From NCBI GenBank assembly GCA_022825855.1, contig JAJDWB010000010.1, positions 62,001-126,000 of the forward strand: DNA of 64,000 bases. The letters run 5' to 3'. Position numbers and translations under genes: made by a program. Origin of the DNA: Dehalococcoidia bacterium. Lineage in GTDB: Bacteria > Chloroflexota > Dehalococcoidia > Bin125. Below the pieces are notes generated by a model. The model was not told the DNA's origin. It saw only the letters and a list, made by a program, of their open reading frames with translations, and made no database searches. Shown piece after piece: positions 17,731 through 25,583 of the stretch (position 1 is its first letter; every line of letters starts with the position of its first letter).

Positions 17731-18201
17731 ATGGCGCTTTCCGGACCTGCACAACCCGCATTCGAGACCGCCTGCGAACTGATCGAACGCATCCTCGCCG
17801 CCGCCGACGGACTCTCGGCCGAACAGCTCGATTCCGCGCCCTGGGGCGAGTCGTCCTCGATGTTCATTCTCGCCACCCACGCGATCTCGGCCACCGAGTG
17901 GAACTTCGTGCACGTCCTCGCCGGTCTCGAAGTCGACCGCAGCCGCCAGGCCGAGTTCGATTCCCGCGCCGCAGCGGTTGACAATCCCCAGCGCTTGCTC
18001 GCCGACCGCTGGTCGGGCGCGCGGGCGGCGATCGAGTCGGCGCTCGCCGGACTCGCGGAGGACGCCTGGGATGGTCCGCACTACCACATGTTCATGGACA
18101 AGAATCTCAGCGGCCACGAGCTCGTCTGCCGCGCCCTCGCCCATACCGCCGAACACGTCGGCCACGCCGAGATGACCCGCCAATGGCTGGACCAATCGTG
18201 A
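17731..18201 (+). CDS. DinB-like four-helix protein
   Basis: 156 residues. A four-helix-bundle protein of the DinB/YfiT type: ATHAISATEWNFVHVLAG in the second helix region and a final helix with CRALAHTAEHVGHAEMTRQWL. DinB-like proteins bind a metal through three His; candidate ligands are the His in ATHAISATEW and the two in AHTAEHVGHAE. Many members use bacillithiol, mycothiol or similar thiols; which applies here is unknown. ATG 17731 is chosen because GGAGG is six bases upstream. Followed directly by phased-repeat element C. Confidence 0.78.
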   Translation: MALSGPAQPAFETACELIERILAAADGLSAEQLDSAPWGESSSMFILATHAISATEWNFVHVLAGLEVDRSRQAEFDSRAAAVDNPQRLLADRWSGARAAIESALAGLAEDAWDGPHYHMFMDKNLSGHELVCRALAHTAEHVGHAEMTRQWLDQS

Positions 18202-18557
18202 ACGATCAACACCGAACGCTTCCGAACGGATCCGAACAAACCCGAACGCCCTCCGACCTGAAACGAGCTGAAGAAACCTGAAAAAACCTGAAAAAACCTG
18301 AAAGGATTTGAGCGACTGAATCGCGCGATCCCCCGTAAAACATTGGAGATCGCGTCCGTTTTCTGAGCTGCGGGCCCTGAAAAAAAAGTTGGCCGAAAAC
18401 CTGAAACTCCGCGACGGCCGAACGCTCAGGGGAATTCCTCCCCGTCCCCGACTGGTTCGGGGACCCGCTCGGATCTCGGCCCAACGTAGGATTGCCGGTG
18501 AGCGTTCTATCCTGCCCTCACCACGCTGACGACTTCGCCCCACGAAAGGTCTGAACC
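18202..18557. other. 356-bp intergenic region dominated by repeat element C
   Basis: Apart from element C (18212-18409), the last 150 bp holds a GGGGAATTCC-CCCC segment and AAAGG before the next ATG. No credible reading frame. Confidence 0.6.
18212..18409 (+). repeat. Phased 10-bp repeat element C with conserved core
   Basis: CCGAAC occurs at 18212, 18222, 18232 and 18242, exactly ten apart. CCTGAA or GCTGAA then occurs at 18257, 18267, 18277, 18287 and 18297, again exactly ten apart. A core of about 64 bp (18328-18391) follows, matching element B in CGCGAT-CCC-GTAAAACA-TGGAGATCG and the poly-A end. After the core, CCGAAA and CCTGAA appear once more (18393, 18400). The next co-oriented gene starts at 18558. 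Confidence 0.8.
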
Positions 18558-19484
18558 ATGCCTCCAACTCCCGAGACCCAGGGACTGCTCGCCATGCTCG
18601 AGGAGGCCGGCGGCCCCGATATCTCCGAACAGACGCCGGAGGAAGCTCGAGCCGCGATCGCCAACTTCGCGGCGATGCAGGCCGGCGCGCCCGAGCCCGC
18701 CCATGTTGAGAACCGCACCGTCCCCGGTCCGGCCGGCGACATCCCCGTGCGCGTCTACGCCTCCGAGGGCGACAACCTGCCCGTCGTGATGTACTTCCAC
18801 GGCGGCGGCTGGGTGCTCGGCGACATCGACTCCCACGACGGCACCTGCAAGCAGCTCCTGGCCGAACTCGGCGACGCCGTCGTCGTCTCCGTCCATTACC
18901 GGCTCGCGCCCGAGGACAAGTATCCGGCCGCGGCAGACGACTGCTACGCGGCAGCGGCATGGGTCGCCGAGAACGGCTCCGAGATCGGCGCCGACGGCTC
19001 GCGCATGGCCGTCTGCGGCGACTCCGCCGGCGGCAACCTCTCCGCCGTCGTTTCGCAGATGGCCCGCGACCGCGGCGCTCCCGCCATCGCCGCGCAGGTC
19101 CTCCATGTCCCCGTCACCGACCACAACTACAGCTACCCCTCCTACACCGAGAACGCTGAGGGCATGCTGCTCACCCGCGCCTCGATGGTCTGGTTCTGGG
19201 ACCACTACCTGCCCAACGCCGACGCCGGTCAGGAGGCCTACGCCTCGCCGATCAAGGCCGACAACCTCTCCGGCCTGCCCCCGGCGCTGGTCCAGACCGC
19301 CGAATACGACCCCCTGCGCGACGAGGGCGAAGCCTACGCAGCCGCGCTCGAAGCCGCCGGCACCGAGGTCAGCCTGCACCGCTACGACGGCGTCGTCCAC
19401 GACCCCTTCATGATGTTCGCCGTCATCCCCACCGGCGTCGAATGCCTCAAGGAAGCCGCCGCCTTCATCAACGCCCGCATCTAA
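18558..19484 (+). CDS. HSL-family alpha/beta hydrolase (esterase)
   Basis: 308 residues. Oxyanion motif HGGGWVLG (about 79-86), nucleophile elbow CGDSAGGN (about 154-161), acid residue in AEYDPLRDEGE and catalytic His in YDGVVHDPF near the C-terminus. Its N-terminus, MPPTPETQGLLAMLEEAGG, resembles those of the neighbouring hydrolases, and with the next gene it forms a tandem paralogous pair separated by a REP-like hairpin. Cytoplasmic carboxylesterase; substrate unknown. Confidence 0.9.
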   Translation: MPPTPETQGLLAMLEEAGGPDISEQTPEEARAAIANFAAMQAGAPEPAHVENRTVPGPAGDIPVRVYASEGDNLPVVMYFHGGGWVLGDIDSHDGTCKQLLAELGDAVVVSVHYRLAPEDKYPAAADDCYAAAAWVAENGSEIGADGSRMAVCGDSAGGNLSAVVSQMARDRGAPAIAAQVLHVPVTDHNYSYPSYTENAEGMLLTRASMVWFWDHYLPNADAGQEAYASPIKADNLSGLPPALVQTAEYDPLRDEGEAYAAALEAAGTEVSLHRYDGVVHDPFMMFAVIPTGVECLKEAAAFINARI

Positions 19485-19501
19485 CCGCTCCTCCTCCGGT
19501 C

Positions 19502-19536
19502 CCCTCTCCCCGAGGGAGAGGGTTAGGGTGAGGGCC
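19502..19536. repeat. REP-like hairpin, family 1
   Basis: CCCTCTCCCC-GAGGGAGAGGG followed by TTAGGGTGAGGG, nearly identical to the repeats at 906 and 16621, in the gap between the two tandem esterase genes. Confidence 0.6.
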
Positions 19537-19590
19537 AGCCCTCAGCAGAGCGCGTCCCCCGGCGTCTGAATCCGGCCGAAAGGACTGAAC

Positions 19591-20526
19591 ATGCCCGTCA
19601 CCGCAGAAACCCAGGCCATCCTCGACATGCGCGCCGGCGCGCCTGCCCTGAACGAGCTCTCGCCGCAGGACGCGCGCAAGGCCATGGCCGCCATGCGCCC
19701 CCAGACCGACAGTCCTGAGCCCGTCGCCCAGGTCCACGAGATGACCGTCCCCGGCCCGGCCGGCGACATCCCCGCTCGCGGCTACCTGCCCACCGACGAC
19801 CCCAGCGGACTGCCCACGATCGTCTACTACCACGGCGGCGGCTGGGTGATCGGCGACCTCGACTCGCACGACGCCGTAGCGCGCGCCCTCTGCAATCGCG
19901 CCGGAATGAGCGTGCTGTCGGTCGACTACCGTCTTGCGCCCGAGGCCAAGTACCCCGCCGCAGCCGAGGACGCCTACGCCGCGGTCGCCTGGATCAACAG
20001 CATGTACGACCAGCAGGGCGGCCGCTCCGACCGAATCGCCGTCGCCGGCGACTCGGCCGGCGGCAATCTCGCCGCCGTCGTCGCCCAGATGGCCCGCGAT
20101 CGCGGCGGCCCGCGCATCGACGCGCAGGTCTTGATCTATCCGGTCACCGACTTCAACTTCGAGACCGAGTCCTACAAGGTCAACGGCGGCGGCGAGTACG
20201 GACTCTCGGAAGAGGGCATGCGCTGGTTCTGGGACCTCTACCTCAACGACCACGCTGAGGGATCGCAGCCCTACGCCTCCCCGCTGCAGGCGAATGACCT
20301 GGCCAACCTGCCCAGGTCGCTGACAATCACCGCCGAGTACGACTCGTTGCGCGACGAAGGCGAGGCCTACGCGCAGGCCCTCGCCGCCGCCGGCGTCCAG
20401 TCAAGCTGCACTCGCTACGACGGCGTGATCCACGGCTTCGTCAGCGCCTTCGAGGCCGTCCCGGAGGGCAACCAGGCCCTCGACCAGATCGCCGCAGAGT
20501 TGCGGTCGGCCTTCGGCATGGACTAG
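19591..20526 (+). CDS. HSL-family alpha/beta hydrolase (esterase)
   Basis: 311 residues. Paralogue of the preceding esterase: HGGGWVIG (about 77-84), AGDSAGGN (about 149-156), AEYDSLRDEGE and a terminal YDGVIHGFV with the catalytic His. AAAGGA precedes the ATG. Most likely a cytoplasmic carboxylesterase of the Est/LipN group. The 3' end is convergent with the SnoaL-like gene, with 7 bp between stops. Confidence 0.9.
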   Translation: MPVTAETQAILDMRAGAPALNELSPQDARKAMAAMRPQTDSPEPVAQVHEMTVPGPAGDIPARGYLPTDDPSGLPTIVYYHGGGWVIGDLDSHDAVARALCNRAGMSVLSVDYRLAPEAKYPAAAEDAYAAVAWINSMYDQQGGRSDRIAVAGDSAGGNLAAVVAQMARDRGGPRIDAQVLIYPVTDFNFETESYKVNGGGEYGLSEEGMRWFWDLYLNDHAEGSQPYASPLQANDLANLPRSLTITAEYDSLRDEGEAYAQALAAAGVQSSCTRYDGVIHGFVSAFEAVPEGNQALDQIAAELRSAFGMD

Positions 20527-20533
20527 GCGCGGT

Positions 20534-20908
20534 CTAGCCGGGCATCTGCTTCTGGAACGAGGCCATGTCGAAGTAGTCTCGCCAGCGCGCGATCTTGCCG
20601 GCCCGGATTTCGAAGACGCCGCAGACCTGCACCGCGACCTCGGTGCCGCCCATGTCGAAGCGGTCGACCCGCTCGTTCAGCACCACGTCGCCGCTTGAGG
20701 CCGAGTGCAGAACCTCCCAGCCTCGCGATGTCATCTGCGACACGCCGGCCAGAGCCGCCTTCACCGCCTCGATGCCCTCTGCAGGAGCCATCGGCATATT
20801 GTGATAGACCGCGTCGTCCGTGAAGTACGACGCCAGGTGGTCCGCGTCGGGATGTTCCGCATCGAACTCCGCCATGAAGGCGTTGACCAGCGCTTCCGCA
20901 TCGGACAT
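20534..20908 (-). CDS. NTF2-like/SnoaL-like polyketide cyclase family protein
   Basis: 124 residues. Compact alpha+beta barrel of the NTF2 superfamily: an N-terminal helix with NAFMAEFDAEHPDAD, YFTDDAVYHNMPM, and a C-terminal strand pair with VAVQVCGVFEIRAGKIARWRDYFDM, typical of SnoaL/limonene-epoxide-hydrolase-like proteins. Catalysis cannot be assigned from the fold. First stop-proximal gene of a minus-strand series with an LLM oxidoreductase and two VOC proteins upstream, all plausible small-molecule catabolic enzymes. Confidence 0.8.
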   Translation of the reverse strand: MSDAEALVNAFMAEFDAEHPDADHLASYFTDDAVYHNMPMAPAEGIEAVKAALAGVSQMTSRGWEVLHSASSGDVVLNERVDRFDMGGTEVAVQVCGVFEIRAGKIARWRDYFDMASFQKQMPG

Positions 20909-20959
20909 GTGGGGTCCCTTTCTCTACGGGGGTCGAACTGTCGAGAATTCTAGGCGTCG

Positions 20960-22018
20960 TCAGGCGCCCGACGATTCCTTCGCCAGGTCGGCCATCAGCT
21001 CGATCGCTTCGGGTTGGTCGGTGCGGACGGTCAGGCCGGTGATGTAGCTGTCGGCCCAGACCTGGTAGCGCTCGCGAATCCGCTCCGGCGGACCGAGCAG
21101 CGCCTGCTCGTCGAGGAACTCCTCCGGGACTTCCTCGATCGCCTCGGCCTTGCGCCCCTCCAGGTACAGCTCCTGGATCCGCTCGGCGGCGTCGCCGTAA
21201 CCGCGCCGGACCATGCTCATCTTGTGGAAGTTGAGCGTCTTGTGTCCCATGCCGCCCACGTAGAGGGCCACCCGCGGCTTCATCTTGCGGAAGGCGTCGC
21301 GCAAATCGTCGGTGATCTCCACCTCGGCCGACGACTGCACCTCGAAGTCGGGCCACCACTTGGTCGCGCCGGTCTTGGCCTCCGAGCGCTTGAAACCCTC
21401 CTCGACCCATGGCGTGAACAGGTCGGCGTTGTACGGCGTCAGACCCAGCGGCAACCAACCGTCGGCAACCTCGCCGGTCATCCGCACATTCATCTCGGTA
21501 CCGGTCCCCAGCCAGATCGGAATGTTCGGATTCATGTGCAGGATCGACCTGAGCGGCTTGGCCAATCCGGCGCTGCCCGGACCGACGTAGGGCAACGCGA
21601 TCTCCTTGCCGTCGTGCGTGACCGGCTCCTCGCGAGCCAGGATCTTGCGAATGATCGCCACATAGTCGCGGATCCGCGTGTTGGGCTTTCCCCACGGCTC
21701 TCCGTACCAGCCCTCGACGATCTGCGGACCCGACACGCCAATGCCGAGGATCACCCGGTCGCCGCCGGCCAGCGCGTCGATCGTGGCAGCGGTCATGGCC
21801 GCGTTGGCGGCGGTCCGCCCGGCGAGCTGGATCACGCCCGTGCCCAGGCGGATCTTCTCGGTCACCGCCGCCAGGTAGGCCAGCGGCGAGAAGGCATCCG
21901 AACCGTAGGCCTCAGCCGTCCAGACCGAGTCATAGCCAAGCTCCTCCGCCCGCCGCACAAGGTCGACCGGCAGCATCATGTTCGCGCCCGAGTATCCGAG
22001 CGAGAGTCCCAGTTTCAT
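20960..22018 (-). CDS. LLM class (F420-dependent type) oxidoreductase
   Basis: 352 residues. Bacterial luciferase-like TIM barrel: MKLGLSLGYSG at the N-terminus, AEELGYDSVWTAEAYGSDAFSPL, IRLGTGVIQLAGR, and RVILGIGVSGPQIVEGWYG, a block common in F420-dependent members. Whether the cofactor is F420 or FMN cannot be fixed by reading; no F420 biosynthesis gene is in the window. Substrate unknown. It lies just upstream of the SnoaL-like gene on the same strand. Confidence 0.88.
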   Translation of the reverse strand: MKLGLSLGYSGANMMLPVDLVRRAEELGYDSVWTAEAYGSDAFSPLAYLAAVTEKIRLGTGVIQLAGRTAANAAMTAATIDALAGGDRVILGIGVSGPQIVEGWYGEPWGKPNTRIRDYVAIIRKILAREEPVTHDGKEIALPYVGPGSAGLAKPLRSILHMNPNIPIWLGTGTEMNVRMTGEVADGWLPLGLTPYNADLFTPWVEEGFKRSEAKTGATKWWPDFEVQSSAEVEITDDLRDAFRKMKPRVALYVGGMGHKTLNFHKMSMVRRGYGDAAERIQELYLEGRKAEAIEEVPEEFLDEQALLGPPERIRERYQVWADSYITGLTVRTDQPEAIELMADLAKESSGA

Positions 22019-22042
22019 CGTCTTGTTCCTCTCTGCTGCGTC

Positions 22043-22672
22043 CTAGCGCAGCGTGATCGTTCCGCTCGGCCCCTCGATGACGGCGATCAGCGCCGGCTCG
22101 GGACCTTCCCGCAGTTCCAGTGCAACTCCCATCGCCGCATGCGCCCGGCGCACCGCGGCGACATCGGAGTGTTCGCCATGCCACGAGGCGAGGCGCGCAC
22201 CCTGGACGGCCGTGGTCGACGGATGCCGCGCGTCGCCCCAGTCGATCAGGAATGGCACCAGTCCTCCGAGCAGCGGCGGCCAGACAGTACGAGTCAGGCG
22301 CCAGTCGAGGCGCGTACCGTCGGCGAGCACTCGGCCCAACGGCCGCACCTCGCCGATGTCGTAGCCGGCGTCGCGCGCGGCGGCCGCGCGTTCGACAATC
22401 TCCGCGCCCGCCTTCCAACACCAGTGCGGGACATGCGCGCCCCGCGCACCGAAGTCGTCCATGCCGAACGGCAGCGGCCCTTCCGGATTCGGCTGCGCCG
22501 GGTCGGGCCCGATGATCTCCAGGTAGGCGTCGTCCTGCAACGCGAGCAAGTGGTTGTACACCCCACGCCCGGGAAAGTGTCCGCCGAGTTCGGGGCGCAG
22601 ACCGATCGCCGCTTCGATCTCGGCGACCGATGCCTGCACGTCGGGCGTTGCAAGCACGATGTGGTCAAGCAT
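22043..22672 (-). CDS. VOC/glyoxalase-like domain protein (tandem copy 2)
   Basis: 209 residues. Starts MLDHIVLATPDVQASV, the first betaalphabetabetabeta motif of a glyoxalase_3-type (PF13468) VOC protein; NHLLALQDDAYLEIIGPDP contains the Glu usually used as metal ligand. It shares its whole layout with the gene immediately upstream (MLDHIVLATPDVQATV, NHLLALQDGAYLEIIGPDP), so the two arose by tandem duplication. Enzyme activity in this subgroup is unassigned. Confidence 0.85.
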   Translation of the reverse strand: MLDHIVLATPDVQASVAEIEAAIGLRPELGGHFPGRGVYNHLLALQDDAYLEIIGPDPAQPNPEGPLPFGMDDFGARGAHVPHWCWKAGAEIVERAAAARDAGYDIGEVRPLGRVLADGTRLDWRLTRTVWPPLLGGLVPFLIDWGDARHPSTTAVQGARLASWHGEHSDVAAVRRAHAAMGVALELREGPEPALIAVIEGPSGTITLR

Positions 22673-22692
22673 GACAGTGCGCTCCGCGTCCG

Positions 22693-23319
22693 TTAGCGAT
22701 AACTGATCGACCCCTCGGGACCCTGAAACGTGGCGACCAGGGCCGGCTCGCCGGCTTCTCGCAGTTCGATGTCGATTCCCATCACCCGATGCGCCGCGCG
22801 TACGGCGTCGAGGTCGGGGTGCTCACCATGCCAGGAGGCGAGACTCACGCCCTGGACTGCGGTGGTGGAGGGATGCGTCGCGTCGCCCCAGTCGATCAGG
22901 AACGGGATCAGCCCGCCGAGATGCGGCGGCCATTCGCCGATCGTCAACCGCCAGTCGAGCCGGCCGCCGTCGGGCAGGTCGCGTCCCAGGGGGACGACCG
23001 GGCCCAGGTCGTAGCCGGCGTCCTTGATCGCCGCGGCAAGCTCGTCGATCCGTTCGTTGCCCTTCCAGCACCAATGGGCGATATGCGCGCCGCGATCGGA
23101 GTCCCGCTCCAGGCCGAAGGGCATGGATCCGCCGCCCTCGTGCTCGGGATCGGGTCCGATGATCTCCAGGTAGGCGCCGTCCTGCAAGGCGAGCAAGTGG
23201 TTGTACGCCCCCATCTGCGTGAAGCGCCCGCCGACTTCGGCACGCACGCCGGTCGCCGCCGCGATCTCCTCAACGGTGGCCTGCACGTCGGGCGTAGCCA
23301 GCACGATGTGATCAAGCAT
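22693..23319 (-). CDS. VOC/glyoxalase-like domain protein (tandem copy 1)
   Basis: 208 residues. Paralogue of the downstream gene, separated by 20 bp. The metal-binding region is AYLEIIGPDPE, and HIAHWCWKG and LIPFLIDWGDATHPS are shared blocks. ATG 23319 is preferred over an ATG 15 bp upstream because GAGGAG lies seven bases before it and the conserved domain begins there. The pair may act as a heterodimer or on related substrates; this is inference. Confidence 0.85.
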   Translation of the reverse strand: MLDHIVLATPDVQATVEEIAAATGVRAEVGGRFTQMGAYNHLLALQDGAYLEIIGPDPEHEGGGSMPFGLERDSDRGAHIAHWCWKGNERIDELAAAIKDAGYDLGPVVPLGRDLPDGGRLDWRLTIGEWPPHLGGLIPFLIDWGDATHPSTTAVQGVSLASWHGEHPDLDAVRAAHRVMGIDIELREAGEPALVATFQGPEGSISYR

Positions 23320-23337
23320 GACGAGACTCCTCAATTC

Positions 23338-24519
23338 TCAATCGCTGTGTGTCGCCTCAAAGTCGGCCTGGGCTCGATCGCGCAGGTCGGGATCGGTCAG
23401 CCAGTCGAGCGCGGCGTGGGCCATCGCCTTGGTCGCCGTCAGCGTGAGCTGGTGCCCTTCGTCACTGGACGCCGCCGCCGTGAACTGCGGGGTGTGATTG
23501 CCGCTCTCGTGCGGGATGAAGTACATCGGATGGATGGCGGGCACGACGTGGGAGACGTTGCCCATGTCGGTCGAGCCGAAACTGCCCTGCACGCTGCCGT
23601 CGATGTCGGCCGCCGTGACGCCGAGGTCGTGCCAACGCCGTCCGTATGCCTCGGCCAACGGTCCGTTGCTGGCCATGTTGCTGTAGCGTTCGCCGGCCTG
23701 CCAGTCGACCGACCATTCGCAGCCGGTCGCCCGTGCTGCGCCCGCGAAGCAGTCTTCAACTCTTGAGATCATCTCGTCGAGCAGCCGCTCGTACGGCGCG
23801 CGCACGTAGAATTCGGCCTGGGCGAAGTCGGGAATGATGTTGGGCTTCTCGCCGCCATGATGAATCTTGCCGTGAATGCGCACGGTCGGGTGCGCCTGCT
23901 GGCGCAGCAGACCAATGGCCTGGTAGGCGAGCACCAGGGCGTCGAGCGCGTTGCGGCCCTCCCAGGGCGCGCCGGCGGCGTGCGCGTTCTGGCCGCGGAA
24001 CTCGACGAAGCAGGTGTCGATGGCGAGCACGAACGGGTAGATGATGTCGCCCGTGCCGGGATGGATCATCATCGCTGCGCCGACATCATCGAACGCGCCT
24101 TCGTCGATCAGTCGGATCTTGCCGCCGCCGCCCTCTTCGGCCGGCGATCCCAGCACGCGGACGGTGCCTTCGACGCCTTCGCGCTCCAGCGCTTCGGCGA
24201 CGGCGAGACCGGCCGCGACGCCGGAGATGGCAATCAGGTTGTGCCCGCAGGCATGGCCGATGCCGGGCAGGGCGTCGTACTCGCTGAGCACTGCGATCGT
24301 GGAACCACCCGAACCGCGCGTGGCTTCAAACGCGGTGTCGATGCCGTACGCCGACGGCGTGACTTCGAACCCGGCATCCCTAAGCCACGAGGTCAATGCC
24401 GCGTGCGCGTGCACCTCCTCGTAGTTCTCCTCGGGATGGGAGTGGATGTCGAGGCTGAGCGCCCTCAGCGACTCGGAGGTCGCGTCGATCGTCTGTGAAG
24501 CGATATCCCAGAGCGACAT
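23338..24519 (-). CDS. M20 family amidohydrolase/metallopeptidase
   Basis: 393 residues. M20D-type amidohydrolase of the AbgB/HipO kind that cleaves N-acyl or aminobenzoyl amino acids. Metal-site blocks: DIHSHPEENYEE at the N-terminus, IGHACGHNLIA (Cys and His ligands of the binuclear site), SPAEEGGGGK (catalytic and ligand Glu), and a C-terminal PAIHPMYFIPHESGNHT His region. The dimerisation domain lies between. ATG 24519 is chosen because AGGAGG is six bases upstream; an upstream frame extension adds 13 residues. Cytoplasmic. Confidence 0.88.
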   Translation of the reverse strand: MSLWDIASQTIDATSESLRALSLDIHSHPEENYEEVHAHAALTSWLRDAGFEVTPSAYGIDTAFEATRGSGGSTIAVLSEYDALPGIGHACGHNLIAISGVAAGLAVAEALEREGVEGTVRVLGSPAEEGGGGKIRLIDEGAFDDVGAAMMIHPGTGDIIYPFVLAIDTCFVEFRGQNAHAAGAPWEGRNALDALVLAYQAIGLLRQQAHPTVRIHGKIHHGGEKPNIIPDFAQAEFYVRAPYERLLDEMISRVEDCFAGAARATGCEWSVDWQAGERYSNMASNGPLAEAYGRRWHDLGVTAADIDGSVQGSFGSTDMGNVSHVVPAIHPMYFIPHESGNHTPQFTAAASSDEGHQLTLTATKAMAHAALDWLTDPDLRDRAQADFEATHSD

Positions 24520-24558
24520 GCAATCCTCCTGTGACAACTCCAGGGCGGCTAAGACCAC

Positions 24559-25365
24559 CTACTCCGTGAACCAGCCGCCGTCGGGGTGAATGATCTCTCC
24601 GGTTACGTAGGATGCCTCATCGGAGGCGAGGAAACAGGCCACCTTGGCGATCTCCTCGGGCTGGCCGAAGCGGCGCATCGGGGTCAGGCTGAGCACCCAC
24701 TGGTTCAGCTCTTCGTTGCCCGAGATAGCGGAGGTCATCGGCGTCTCGATGAAGCCGGGGCCGATCGCGTTGACGCGGATGCCGTCCTGGACCAGCTCCT
24801 GGGCCAGCACCTTGGTCAGCATCCAGACACCTGCCTTGGAGACGCAGTAGTTCGCCGCTCCCGGCTGGGGAAACTTGGCCATGATCGAGGCAATGTTGAT
24901 GATCGAGCCGCCGTTGCCCAGCTCAATCATCTTGCGCGCGCAGGAGCGGTCGGTCATCATCACGCCGGTCAGATTGACCGCCAGGACTTTCTCCCAGTGC
25001 TCGACGTTCTGATTGGTGATGAACGACGCCGTTCGGTCGTCGCCAATGTCCGTCGTCTGGCCGGACACGTACTCGGCATTCGAGATCCCGGCGGCGGCGA
25101 CAACGATGTCAAGCCGGCCAAACTCGTCGGCGCAGCGCTGGGCCGCGGCGTCGTTGGCGGCTTCGGTCGAGGTGTCGCACTGAACCACCACGGCGCGGCG
25201 TCCCGACGCCTCGACGACAGCAACAGTGTCGGCGGCGCGATCGGGCATCAGGTCGGCCAGCAGGACATCCGCGCCTTCCTGTGCGAAGCGGATCGCGCAA
25301 GCCGCGCCGATCCCGCTGGCCCCTCCGGTAATCAGTGCCGCCTGACCCTCGAGCGCTCCAGCCAT
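24559..25365 (-). CDS. Short-chain dehydrogenase/reductase
   Basis: 268 residues, classical SDR. NAD(P)-binding GGASGIGAA (about 14-22), a diagnostic AAAGISN block in place of NNAG, active-site Ser in IINIASIMAKF, and YCVSKAG (catalytic Tyr-x-x-x-Lys). An Asp at the end of beta2 (LLADLMPD) suggests a preference for NAD. C-terminal YVTGEIIHPDGGW is typical. It is the first gene of the minus-strand catabolic run and divergent from the binding-like gene at 25584. Confidence 0.9.
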   Translation of the reverse strand: MAGALEGQAALITGGASGIGAACAIRFAQEGADVLLADLMPDRAADTVAVVEASGRRAVVVQCDTSTEAANDAAAQRCADEFGRLDIVVAAAGISNAEYVSGQTTDIGDDRTASFITNQNVEHWEKVLAVNLTGVMMTDRSCARKMIELGNGGSIINIASIMAKFPQPGAANYCVSKAGVWMLTKVLAQELVQDGIRVNAIGPGFIETPMTSAISGNEELNQWVLSLTPMRRFGQPEEIAKVACFLASDEASYVTGEIIHPDGGWFTE

Positions 25366-25583
25366 ATCGTCCGCCTCTCACTCCAGCAGCGTCGCCTCCC
25401 GGCGACCGAATGTCTTCGTTCCGCCGACGGCAGGATAGGCGCTCCCGCCGGTGCCGGTATCGGCCGCAACCGGGCCTCGCGTTCGGCGACAACGCGCGAG
25501 TTGACGCCGACGACCCCGCCATCCCGCACTGTCTGTACGATACGCGTGCGGCCATCTACTAGACGTAACGAACGGATCGATCG

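Noticed and set aside
18212-18310. CRISPR array
   Set aside because: Repeats are only six bases with four-base gaps and there are no cas genes; spacing is fixed at 10 bp, unlike CRISPR.
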